Position numbers and translations under genes: made by a program. The notes below the pieces were generated by a model. That model made no database searches and was not told where the DNA came from. It worked only from the letters and a program-made list of their open reading frames with translations. A DNA stretch of 64,000 nucleotides from Paenibacillus sp. JDR-2 (GTDB lineage: Bacteria; Bacillota; Bacilli; Paenibacillales; Paenibacillaceae): positions 3,378,001-3,442,000 of the forward strand of contig NC_012914.1 in the NCBI RefSeq assembly GCF_000023585.1, in the 5' to 3' direction. Below, piece by piece: positions 22,704-30,453 of the stretch; the stretch's first letter is position 1, and each line of letters starts with the position of its first letter.

Positions 22704-24182
22704 ATGGCTCTAGTGATTATTCAAACGTCATCTGGACAGGTAAAAGGCGTTCAATTAAACGGATGTTACGTATATAGAGGGATTCCGTATGCGCAAGCTC
22801 CGGTTGGAGTGCTGAGGTTCAAGCCGCCTCAAGCCCCTCCGGCATGGGAGGGAGTCCGGGACTGCGGTACTTTTGGGCCAATCGCCTACCAGAATGTTGA
22901 CCCTAACCGTTCTTTGCCGGAGCTTGCGTACTCGGAGGACTGTCTGAATCTGAATGTCTGGACGTCCGGTCCTGCTGAGCGGCTTCGTCCTGTTCTTGTT
23001 TATATCCATGGCGGCGGTTTTATAGGCGGGAAAGGTGCGGACTGCGACGGCAGCCGTTATACCGCGGAAGAAGATTTTGTATTCGTCTCGCTGAACTACC
23101 GGCTGGGAGCGCTGGGTTTTCTTGCCTTGGAAGAGGTTCTTGGCGAGGAATACGCGACATCCGGAAATAACGGCATGCTGGACATTATCGCGGCGCTGCA
23201 CTGGGTAAAGAGCAATATTGCTGCCTTTGGCGGCGATCCTGCCCGCGTGACCGTGATGGGGAATTCCGCCGGTGCCAAGTGTACGGCAACCTTGTACGCC
23301 ATGCAGACTGCGGAAGGACTGTTTCAACGGGCAGTAGCCCAAAGCGGGGCTACGCAATCCATAAGGGACAGGAAGACGGCTGCCTTAACAACTAGCCGAC
23401 TTATTAATGCGTTAGGGCTGAAGCCGGAGGAAGCGGGGCGGCTTCTCGAACTGCCGGCTGAGCAGCTGATCTCGGCTCAGATGAAGGTAGGACCGGACAC
23501 GGCCGGAAACCTTCATATGTTTGGTCCCGTTGCGGACGGCAATCTTATTCCTTTTAATCCGATTCAGTATCTCAAAGAAGCAGAGAACCTGCCGCCGCTC
23601 TTGATCGGTACAAACGAGGACGAAGCGGCAATGTTCATCTATTATGATCCGGGCCTTCAGAAGCCTAATGCAGACACGCTAAGTAGACTGTTTGGCGAGA
23701 ATCAGCAGGAGGTGTGGCATTCCTTCTTCCGTCATTCCGAGACGATACCCGTGGAAAAGGCATGGAGCAAAGCGTTAACCGAGCATCTGTATGCGATTGG
23801 CTGCATGCAGCTCGCGCAAGCGGTTGCGGCTTCGGGTGCGCCGGTATGGATGTACAGGCTGACGTACGGAGGCTGGCTTGGGGCTATTCACGGTTACGAA
23901 GGAAGCTTGATTAACCATGCGGAAAACAAAGCGCGAGATCTCTCCAATGAAGCAAACGATCCCTATTTCATTGCGGATGAAGCCGCAGGCCTGGCTGCCG
24001 GCATGCGCGCAGGGTGGAACGCGTTCATCCGCTGCGGTGACCCGAATACCCCTGAGCTGCCCGCATGGCCGGAGTATGGTCCTGATCAATCCGTCTTGAT
24101 GCTTCAGCTGGATAGCTTTGTTCAAGAGAACTTAACGCCGCCATTCGGGATTTCCGTGCAGCATCAGGTTTGGAGGACGTAA
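22704..24182 (+). CDS. Type B carboxylesterase (PnbA-like)
   Basis: A 492-residue serine esterase of the para-nitrobenzyl-esterase family, the expected length. The nucleophile is Ser188 in GNSAGA. The oxyanion region is HGGGFIGGKG near residue 101, and N-terminal signature phrases (GIPYAQAP, EDCLNLNVW) are intact. The acidic member and the catalytic His (AIHGYEGSLI region near residue 398) are in place. It is cytosolic, with no signal peptide. A permease begins 3 bases after its stop, so the two are one operon under the divergent LysR regulator. Confidence 0.92.
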   Translation: MALVIIQTSSGQVKGVQLNGCYVYRGIPYAQAPVGVLRFKPPQAPPAWEGVRDCGTFGPIAYQNVDPNRSLPELAYSEDCLNLNVWTSGPAERLRPVLVYIHGGGFIGGKGADCDGSRYTAEEDFVFVSLNYRLGALGFLALEEVLGEEYATSGNNGMLDIIAALHWVKSNIAAFGGDPARVTVMGNSAGAKCTATLYAMQTAEGLFQRAVAQSGATQSIRDRKTAALTTSRLINALGLKPEEAGRLLELPAEQLISAQMKVGPDTAGNLHMFGPVADGNLIPFNPIQYLKEAENLPPLLIGTNEDEAAMFIYYDPGLQKPNADTLSRLFGENQQEVWHSFFRHSETIPVEKAWSKALTEHLYAIGCMQLAQAVAASGAPVWMYRLTYGGWLGAIHGYEGSLINHAENKARDLSNEANDPYFIADEAAGLAAGMRAGWNAFIRCGDPNTPELPAWPEYGPDQSVLMLQLDSFVQENLTPPFGISVQHQVWRT

Positions 24183-24185
24183 GAG

Positions 24186-24950
24186 ATGATTTTTGTTGAA
24201 GTGACAGCTGCGATGCTGCTTCTAGGGCTACTGCTTGGATTTGTTGGGGCAGGGGGATCGGGTTTTATTATTGCGATCTTAACGGTTGCATTTGGTTATC
24301 CGATTCATACGGCGCTTGGCACGGCTCTTGCGGCTATGTTTTTTTCTTCGTTATCCGGGTCTGTCAGTCATTACCGCGAAGGCAATATGATTCTGAAGAC
24401 CGGCGCCATTGTTGGCCTGGCAGGCGCGGCAGGCGCTTGGGTCAGCTCTGGCTGGTCTTCCTTTATTCCTGAGGATAAGTTAGGCTGGATGACTTCGGGC
24501 ATGCTGTTCAGCTCCGGTCTGGCTCTATGGTTCAGAATGGCCTATCAGGCTAAGAATGGCGGGAAAAGCCCTTCTGCTCCCATGCAGACAAGCGGGATGA
24601 AATTCTATGCGTCGGCTGCCTTTATCGGTTTAGTCACAGGGGCATTGTCCGGACTGTTCGGGATTGGCTCAACGCCTTTTATCCAGCTCGGTCTTATGCT
24701 GATTCTTGGCATGTCCATGCGTTTCGCGGCAGGAACGACTATGCTCGTTATTATGCCTATCGCATTAGCGGGGGGAGCCGGTTATTACTCTGTCGGCTAT
24801 CTGGACATTCAATTGCTTATCGCCGTTGTAATAGGCACGATGCTTGGCTCTTATATCGGTGCGAAATTTACGAAACGCGTGCCGGCGGTAATGCTCAAGA
24901 CCTGCATGGTGTTGACTCCAATGCTTGGCGCTGCGATTTTGCTTATTTGA
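24186..24950 (+). CDS. TSUP-family (TauE/SafE) membrane permease
   Basis: A 254-residue polytopic protein with about eight helices. Two half-repeats show the family pattern: LLGLLLGFVGAGGSGFIIAIL near the N-terminus and GLVTGALSGLFGIGSTPFIQLGLML near residue 155. TSUP proteins move sulphonates, sulphite or organic anions such as carboxylates. Here an efflux or uptake role for the product of the adjacent esterase is possible but unproven. Confidence 0.85.
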   Translation: MIFVEVTAAMLLLGLLLGFVGAGGSGFIIAILTVAFGYPIHTALGTALAAMFFSSLSGSVSHYREGNMILKTGAIVGLAGAAGAWVSSGWSSFIPEDKLGWMTSGMLFSSGLALWFRMAYQAKNGGKSPSAPMQTSGMKFYASAAFIGLVTGALSGLFGIGSTPFIQLGLMLILGMSMRFAAGTTMLVIMPIALAGGAGYYSVGYLDIQLLIAVVIGTMLGSYIGAKFTKRVPAVMLKTCMVLTPMLGAAILLI

Positions 24951-25012
24951 AAAGGATACCCGATGCTTGACAGCGAACTCCTTACTATCCTAATGCGATT
25001 GAAGGGGGCTAA

Positions 25013-25546
25013 ATGCAAGTGAGCAAGGATACTGCGTTAATGGTTATTGATGTTCAGAACGGCATGTTTCTCGAGGAGTATCCCATCCACGAAGATGAAA
25101 AGCTGTTAAACCGTATTAACCTGCTCCTCGCCAAAGCGCGGGAAAGCCGGATTCCGGTTATCTATGTGCAGCATAATGAGGAAAAGGGAACTCCGCTCGA
25201 GACCCATACTCCGGGATGGGAGATTCATTCTGCCATCGCGCCGGCAGCTAAAGATCTTATCATTCAGAAATACGTGCCGGATTCTTTCCACGAGACCAAT
25301 CTTCAGGAGAAACTGACCTCCAAAGGAATTAAAAAGCTGGTCCTGTCCGGTCTGCAAACGGATTATTGCATTGACGCGACATGCCGGCGGGCGGTTGAGC
25401 TGGGTTATGAGGTTACAATCGTAAAGGATGCTCATAGCACATGCGGACAAGACTCCCGCAGCGCGGAACAGATTATTGACGAGTACAACCAGTCGTTTGC
25501 CGAACGGGTCAATCTCCTTGAAGCATCAGAGATTGAATTTAATTAG
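25013..25546 (+). CDS. Cysteine hydrolase of the isochorismatase family
   Basis: A 177-residue isochorismatase-like hydrolase. The triad is visible: Asp13 (VIDVQNG), a Lys in IIQKYVPDSF near residue 84, and nucleophile Cys119 (TDYCIDATCRRAV). The family includes nicotinamidases, ureidoacrylate and N-carbamoylsarcosine hydrolases, so the true amide substrate is not certain. AAGGGGG precedes the start. It lies 62 bases after the permease on the same strand. Confidence 0.88.
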   Translation: MQVSKDTALMVIDVQNGMFLEEYPIHEDEKLLNRINLLLAKARESRIPVIYVQHNEEKGTPLETHTPGWEIHSAIAPAAKDLIIQKYVPDSFHETNLQEKLTSKGIKKLVLSGLQTDYCIDATCRRAVELGYEVTIVKDAHSTCGQDSRSAEQIIDEYNQSFAERVNLLEASEIEFN

Positions 25547-25594
25547 TGGTGTTAATTATTAATCACACGAACAATGAAGGAGTCTGCCGAACAG

Positions 25595-26560
25595 ATGGGT
25601 TATGTCGAAGAAGTAACCAAGGACTTATATCAATACCTTCCTCCACTAACGGGCAAGGATGACCTGGATTCGTTCTGGAGCGCTACGATTGAACAGGCCA
25701 AGTCTGTGCCGCTTGAGCCGGAGCGAACCGAAATTAATTATTCCAGCAAGCATGTAAAAGTTTATGATATCGCGTTTAACGGCTTGGATGAAACAAGAAT
25801 CCGCGGCTGGCTAATTGTCCCCGCCTTTCTCAAGCAAGAGAAATATCCGTGCCTAATCCATTACCATGGCTTCTCGGGAAGCCGGGGAGAGCCTGCAGGC
25901 CATATGCATTGGGTGATGATGGGTATGGCTGTTCTTGCGGTGGACTGCCGGGACCAGGGAGGTCCAACGGGCAACAGCGCCAGCTATACGCATGGCTTCC
26001 TCTCGAATGTCGCCAGCAAAGGCGTACATAACAAATGGGAATATTATTACCGGTATGCCTACATGGACTGCCTTAAAGCCATTGATTTTGCTTGTGCGCA
26101 GTCGGATATAGATGCCGACAAAATAATCATTGAAGGCGGAAGTCAAGGCGGAGCGTTAGGCATGGCGGTCGTAGCGCTGGACAACCGTCCGAAGCTGGCT
26201 ATGGTGGATGTTCCGAGCAACAGCAATCTGGTAGCCCGGATTGAAGGGAATCATGGCGCATTTGGCGCGGTAGCCGAATATTTGAAGCGTCATCCGGAAC
26301 AAACCGATCTTGTCATGGACAACTTAAGCTATTTCGATACGATGAATCTGGCCCACCGGATTGCTTGCCCGGTGCTTGCCTCGGTTGCGCTTAAGGACGA
26401 GACTTGTCCGGCCCAAATGTATTTTGCCACCTACAATCGCATTCAAACGGAGAAAGAGATCGTCATTTATCCGTTTAACGGGCATGAAGGCGGAGGCGGC
26501 AGACAGACCGAAGTGAAGCTGGCCTATTTGGCCGAACATTTCAGCGGATGGTTTGAATAA
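25595..26560 (+). CDS. Acetylxylan esterase / cephalosporin-C deacetylase
   Basis: A 321-residue AXE1/Cah-type carbohydrate esterase (CE7). The triad is Ser183 in GGSQGG, Asp268 in LKDETCPAQ and His297 in GHEGG, close to the positions known in Bacillus subtilis Cah. CE7 enzymes deacetylate short xylo-oligosaccharides and cephalosporin C in the cytosol. Start 25595 is preferred to 25574 because GAAGGAG lies between the two and would serve only the later ATG. The gene ends the esterase region before a long terminator hairpin. Confidence 0.92.
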   Translation: MGYVEEVTKDLYQYLPPLTGKDDLDSFWSATIEQAKSVPLEPERTEINYSSKHVKVYDIAFNGLDETRIRGWLIVPAFLKQEKYPCLIHYHGFSGSRGEPAGHMHWVMMGMAVLAVDCRDQGGPTGNSASYTHGFLSNVASKGVHNKWEYYYRYAYMDCLKAIDFACAQSDIDADKIIIEGGSQGGALGMAVVALDNRPKLAMVDVPSNSNLVARIEGNHGAFGAVAEYLKRHPEQTDLVMDNLSYFDTMNLAHRIACPVLASVALKDETCPAQMYFATYNRIQTEKEIVIYPFNGHEGGGGRQTEVKLAYLAEHFSGWFE

Positions 26561-26564
26561 GGAA

Positions 26565-26619
26565 AAACAAAAGGAGACTATGACCAACGGTATCTCGTTG
26601 GTCATAGTCTCCTTTTTGG
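26565..26619 (+). terminator. Long terminator after the esterase cluster
   Basis: AAAAGGAGACTATGACCAACG / GTTGGTCATAGTCTCCTTTT: about 20 pairs around an eight-base loop, with T-run. Confidence 0.9.
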
Positions 26620-26711
26620 TTTACGGCAAAGTGGTGAGATACGGCTTCACCGTTCTGGGCAATCGATAATTGCTTGATGCATTACCCCGCATTAGTAGTT
26701 GGTCTATTTAT

Positions 26712-26741
26712 TTGACAAACTGTCTATTACAGAACTATAAT
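26712..26741 (+). promoter_or_regulatory. Sigma-A promoter with dyad in the spacer
   Basis: TTGACA (26712-26717), 18-base spacer, TATAAT (26736-26741), both perfect hexamers, before the SDR gene. A CTGT-N5-ACAG dyad (26720-26732) inside the spacer would let a repressor block polymerase; the TetR-like gene after the SDR gene is a candidate. Confidence 0.75.
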
Positions 26742-26782
26742 TTTAATGAACAGTTGTACAATAACTTATTGGAGGGGTTCAT

Positions 26783-27544
26783 ATGCGTTTGGAAGGCAGA
26801 GTAGCGATTGTAACGGGCGCGGCATCGGGAATGGGGAAAGCCATTGCGGAGTTATATGCGAAAGAAGGGGCTAAAGTCGTAGTTTCCGATCTTAATCTTG
26901 AAGGCGCCGAAGTTGTCGCAGCAGGTATCCAATCAAATGGCGGACAAGCCATCGCCGTAAAAACAAACGTTGCGGACCTGAGCGATATTAACGCCATGAT
27001 TGACACGGCTGTGCAGCAATACGGAACGCTCGATATTCTGGTTAACAACGCGGGCATCATGGATAACATGGCCGCTATCGGCGATGTTGATGATGATAGA
27101 TGGGACCTTATTTTCGATATCAATACTAAAGGCGTTATGCGCGCGATTCGGAAGGCGATTCCGATCTTCCTTGAGAAGGGTAAAGGCGTAATCATCAATA
27201 CGGCATCCACGGGCGGCTTCAGCGGGGCGCATGCAGGCGCTGCCTATACCGCATCCAAACACGCGGTTATCGGAATCACGAAGAATACCGGCTTTATGTA
27301 CGCGCAGAAGGGTATCCGCTGCAATGCGATTGCCCCAGGCGCGACCATGACGAACATTACGGCTTCGATGAACAATATTAACGAGTTTGGGGCTTCCCGC
27401 ACGAAAGTGACGCAAGGTGTAATCCCGCGCGTTGGTCAACCGGAGGAGATCGCTCAGGTGGCGTTGTTCCTGGCTTCGGATGAATCCAACTTCGTAAACG
27501 GGGTTGTTCTTGCCGCAGACGCAGGCTGGACGGCAGGCTTCTAA
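26783..27544 (+). CDS. Short-chain dehydrogenase/reductase
   Basis: A 253-residue classical SDR. The cofactor motif is TGAASGMGKA (12-21) and the structural NNAG is at about 87-90. Catalytic Ser near 142, Tyr155 and Lys159 (YTASK) are present. An aspartate after the second strand (SDLNL) suggests NAD(H) rather than NADP(H). The substrate is unknown. The gene has its own perfect-hexamer promoter, and a TetR-like regulator gene follows a terminator. Confidence 0.92.
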   Translation: MRLEGRVAIVTGAASGMGKAIAELYAKEGAKVVVSDLNLEGAEVVAAGIQSNGGQAIAVKTNVADLSDINAMIDTAVQQYGTLDILVNNAGIMDNMAAIGDVDDDRWDLIFDINTKGVMRAIRKAIPIFLEKGKGVIINTASTGGFSGAHAGAAYTASKHAVIGITKNTGFMYAQKGIRCNAIAPGATMTNITASMNNINEFGASRTKVTQGVIPRVGQPEEIAQVALFLASDESNFVNGVVLAADAGWTAGF

Positions 27545-27560
27545 TCCATTTCTTAAAAGA

Positions 27561-27596
27561 AGAGTTGCAACCGTTAGGTTTGCAACTTTTTTTCTG
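27561..27596 (+). terminator. Terminator after SDR gene
   Basis: AGTTGCAA-CCGTTAGGT-TTGCAACT followed by seven T. Confidence 0.9.
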
Positions 27597-27665
27597 CTCA
27601 TATGATGCTATACTTATAGGACTGGAATTTGCGATAAACCGACAGTCATGAGGTGTAGTAGGACA

Positions 27666-28232
27666 ATGAACGAGAATGATCTTAGAATTATAAAGACAAA
27701 GAGGGCTTTGCATGAGGCTTTGCTTGCCTTACTCAAGAGGCAGACGTTGGAGTCCATCTCCGTCTCCGTGCTGTGCCGGGAGGCCGGCGTCAATCGGGGA
27801 ACCTTTTATTTGCATTACAACGATGTAGGCGCATTATTCGACGAGCATCTGAATAGCTTGCTCAAGGATCTGGAGGAGTCTTACTACGAGCCTTACCGGC
27901 ATGTGACCGAACTCAATCACAGCTTGCTCGACCCTGGAACCATCCGTATTTTCCACCATGTGAAGAAGTACCAGCCCTTCTATGAAATCGTGTTTGACAA
28001 AAGATCTTCTATTTCCTACTACTACTCTTTATTCGAGAAGATTAAGGCACTTATCATTGAAAGCACGGGGCTAAGCGGACAGAGCAACTCGTTTATTGTT
28101 GCCTACCAAGTAAATGCAATCATGGGACTATTGATTCAATGGAATGAAGAAGGCTTCAGCCAGACGCCTGAGCATATGAGCGGACAGTTAAGCCATATCT
28201 TCAAAACGATGTATCAAGCCCCAGCCCAATAA
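27666..28232 (+). CDS. TetR/AcrR-family transcriptional regulator
   Basis: A 188-residue TetR-like regulator. The helix-turn-helix lies at residues 10-55 (TKRALHEALLALLKRQTLESISVSVLCREAGVNRGTFYLHYNDVGALF) and a variable ligand-binding helical domain follows. The start at 27666 has GAGGTG about 10 bases upstream; the ATG at 27648 has none. The neighbouring SDR gene has a CTGT-N5-ACAG dyad in its promoter, so control of that gene is a reasonable inference. Confidence 0.88.
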   Translation: MNENDLRIIKTKRALHEALLALLKRQTLESISVSVLCREAGVNRGTFYLHYNDVGALFDEHLNSLLKDLEESYYEPYRHVTELNHSLLDPGTIRIFHHVKKYQPFYEIVFDKRSSISYYYSLFEKIKALIIESTGLSGQSNSFIVAYQVNAIMGLLIQWNEEGFSQTPEHMSGQLSHIFKTMYQAPAQ

Positions 28233-28235
28233 AAC

Positions 28236-28268
28236 AAGAAACCGCGGCGTTGGTACGCGGTTTTTTAT
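28236..28268 (+). terminator. Terminator after TetR-like gene
   Basis: AACCGCG / CGCGGTT with a nine-base loop and a run of T. Confidence 0.85.
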
Positions 28269-28379
28269 TTTGCTCTACACTGAAAAAATAAATTGCTTGA
28301 CTTTCCTCTGCGTTCATACGGGGGCTTGACAGCCGTGTGCTATAGTAAAAAGCGAATGAACGTTTCATGGGAGGCAAAA

Positions 28380-28985
28380 ATGTTTCAATATAACGATCAA
28401 ACCTATACAGGCGTCAACTTCGGCGCGCAAGATTTAAGATTCGGCGAGCTGATCAACTGTACGTTCGTCCGCTGCTCGTTCGCGGGCGGTTCTTTGGAAG
28501 AACTGAGTTCCATCAACTGCAGGTTCGTCGAATGCGATTTCCGCGGCGCTATGCTAAACGGTTCGATTCATAAGGAATCCGCGTTCGAAAACTGCAATTT
28601 TAGCGGAGCGAATCTGTTTGTCGTGAAATTTGACGCATGCAAGATGACGGGCTCGGATTTCACCAACTCCACGATGGACGGAATCAGCATCATTCAAGGT
28701 GATTGGTCATACACCAACCTTCGTCATGCGCGGCTAGTGAAGCAGGATCTGAGGGGAATCAAGTTTCATGAGGCCGATCTGTCCGGCGCGAACTTGGAGA
28801 AAGCCGATCTGCGGGACTCCGATCTGTCGATGGCCGTGCTGGCTAAAGCGAAGCTGCAAGATACCGACGTAAGAGGGGCAAAGATGGAGGGGGTCGATTT
28901 CAAATCCATCTCGGTTGCCGGCTTGCGAATGGACCGTGAGCAAACCGTCTTATTTGCGATGTCTCATGGAGCGAAGATAAAGTAA
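28380..28985 (+). CDS. Pentapeptide-repeat protein (Qnr/McbG-like shape)
   Basis: A 201-residue protein built almost wholly from pentapeptide repeats of the A(D/N)LxX type, such as ADLSGANLEKADLRDSDLS near residues 138-156, with an interruption around residue 45-60. The fold is a right-handed quadrilateral beta helix. Members of this size include Qnr, McbG and MfpA, which mimic DNA and shield DNA gyrase from quinolones or microcin. Function here is inferred from shape only. GGGAGG lies before the start at 28380; reading from an upstream ATG would add an untypical leader. Confidence 0.85.
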   Translation: MFQYNDQTYTGVNFGAQDLRFGELINCTFVRCSFAGGSLEELSSINCRFVECDFRGAMLNGSIHKESAFENCNFSGANLFVVKFDACKMTGSDFTNSTMDGISIIQGDWSYTNLRHARLVKQDLRGIKFHEADLSGANLEKADLRDSDLSMAVLAKAKLQDTDVRGAKMEGVDFKSISVAGLRMDREQTVLFAMSHGAKIK

Positions 28986-29010
28986 GACTGAAGAACACCT
29001 TTTAAACCCG

Positions 29011-29066
29011 CAGCCTAAAGAACCGTACTATTGATAGCACGGTTCTTTAGGCTGTGCATGTTTTTT
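29011..29066 (+). terminator. Terminator after pentapeptide gene
   Basis: CAGCCTAAAGAACCGT / ACGGTTCTTTAGGCTG (16 pairs, 29011-29026 and 29039-29054), then six T after GTGCATG. Confidence 0.88.
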
Positions 29067-29085
29067 CCAAGCCGTTGGCATCCTA
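29056..29085 (+). promoter_or_regulatory. Candidate sigma-G promoter of the ger operon
   Basis: GCATG (29056-29060), 18-base spacer, CATCCTA (29079-29085). This meets the forespore sigma-G consensus GHATR-N18-CATxHTA exactly and lies 26 bases before the first gene of a germination operon. Confidence 0.75.
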
Positions 29086-29111
29086 AGGAAATCAAGGGGA
29101 GGAGAGCGGAC

Positions 29112-29327
29112 ATGAAACAAACCTTCTTCTTTATTCTGATTTTTGTGCTGGTAAGTGCTTTGGAAATTTTATGTCTGTTCCAGAACGAACAATGGGATTT
29201 TCTTGTGATGTATTCGCAACGGAAAAAGCTGGCGGCAGCATGCTTGCTGATTCTGTTTGCCATCGTTTATTCCGCGGTGATGGATTGGAAAGACAGGAAA
29301 AAGCCTCAGTTAAAGGGGAGCGAATGA
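29112..29327 (+). CDS. Small two-helix membrane protein at head of ger operon
   Basis: A 71-residue protein with two hydrophobic helices (residues 4-22 and 41-60) separated by a short polar loop and ending in a charged tail. I do not recognise a named family. GGGGAGGAG precedes the start. It is the first gene after the sigma-G-like promoter and 1 base before gerAB, so it is likely made in the forespore with the receptor. Small membrane subunits called GerD-like or GerXD exist in some germinant receptor operons, but similarity is not claimed. Confidence 0.75.
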   Translation: MKQTFFFILIFVLVSALEILCLFQNEQWDFLVMYSQRKKLAAACLLILFAIVYSAVMDWKDRKKPQLKGSE

Positions 29328-29328
29328 C

Positions 29329-30453
29329 GTGATCAGAAAAATGGACAGCTATTCTCCCTTGCAAATTTTCGTTGTCATCTTCTTGTTTTTGGAAGGAACG
29401 GCAATTTTAATAAATCTGGCACCCGACCTGGGACGGGATGCATGGATTGCAACGCTCTTCTGCACCTTTATCGGCATGTTTCTGATCTGGTGGTTTTTCT
29501 TCCTGCTTCGGAATACCAATCAGAAAAATATTTACGGCGTCTTCCAGCAAGCTCTGGGAAAGATAGGCGGTTCGATTGTTGGTGTTGTCTATATTACTTA
29601 TTTCATCTATATCTGCGCACGAGATATGAGGGATTTCTCCGAATTAATTACAAACGCCGTGCTTCCTTCCGTTCCCTTGGAATGGACTACGTTATGCTTT
29701 GCGGCAACGGTTATTTACGTGTTATGGAGCGGCGTTCAAAATTTCCTTAATTTATTTGTCCTTTTCGGTTATGTATTTGCAGCTATCTTTATTGTGTTTC
29801 TTGTTCTCGTCATCGCGGACGGCGAGCTTGATTTCCACAACCTGCTGCCGATTATGGGCGACGGTATCGGTCCCATGCTCCCGTCAACCTTTACGCAAGT
29901 TCTCGAATTTCCTTTCGGCGAGCTTATTGCCTTCACTGCTTTTGCAGGCATGCTGTATCCGAATCTTTCCGGGAAAGTGATGAGGGCAAGCCTACTCTCC
30001 GTCCTTGCGGCAGGCATAATTCTGACGGTAACGCTTATCTTGGAGCTCGTGACGTTTGGCCCTTCAATACGCGAACGAGCCATGTTTCCGCTTGTCAGCG
30101 CGTCGAGGAATATATCAATCGGCAACTTTATTGAACGCATTGAGATGATTGTCATATTTGCCATCTTGCTCGCCGCCATTGTCAAGGTTTGCATTTTCGC
30201 TTACGCAGCCTTGCAAGGGGTTGTCTGGTATACGGGGAAATCCTATACCAGCCTTATTATTCCTTACGTGCTGCTGACTGCCGAAATTTCTTATTACGTA
30301 TCCAACAATATGTCGGACCATATCATGGTTGGACTGAGCTTTGTTCCGATATATATCCATATCCCGCTTCAATTTGCAGTGCCGGCTATACTGCTTGTCT
30401 TCATCAAGATGAGATCCCGATGGAGGAAACGAAATGACCAAACCGCTGTATGA
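29329..30453 (+). CDS. gerAB: GerAB-type germinant receptor permease subunit
   Basis: A 374-residue protein of the GerAB/ArcD/ProY family with about ten hydrophobic helices, related to amino acid transporters. N-terminal PLQIFVVIFLFLEGTAILINLAPDLGRDAW and the mid segment FGYVFAAIFIVFLVLVIADG fit the family. It lies in the spore inner membrane and is thought to bind the germinant. The start is GTG with AAAGGGGAG 8 bases before. It overlaps gerAA by 20 bases. Confidence 0.93.
   Translation: MIRKMDSYSPLQIFVVIFLFLEGTAILINLAPDLGRDAWIATLFCTFIGMFLIWWFFFLLRNTNQKNIYGVFQQALGKIGGSIVGVVYITYFIYICARDMRDFSELITNAVLPSVPLEWTTLCFAATVIYVLWSGVQNFLNLFVLFGYVFAAIFIVFLVLVIADGELDFHNLLPIMGDGIGPMLPSTFTQVLEFPFGELIAFTAFAGMLYPNLSGKVMRASLLSVLAAGIILTVTLILELVTFGPSIRERAMFPLVSASRNISIGNFIERIEMIVIFAILLAAIVKVCIFAYAALQGVVWYTGKSYTSLIIPYVLLTAEISYYVSNNMSDHIMVGLSFVPIYIHIPLQFAVPAILLVFIKMRSRWRKRNDQTAV

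Noticed and set aside
28326-28346. TTGACA followed by TATAGT before the pentapeptide-repeat gene
   Set aside because: The hexamers are only 9 bases apart, far short of the 16-18 needed, so they do not form one sigma-A promoter.
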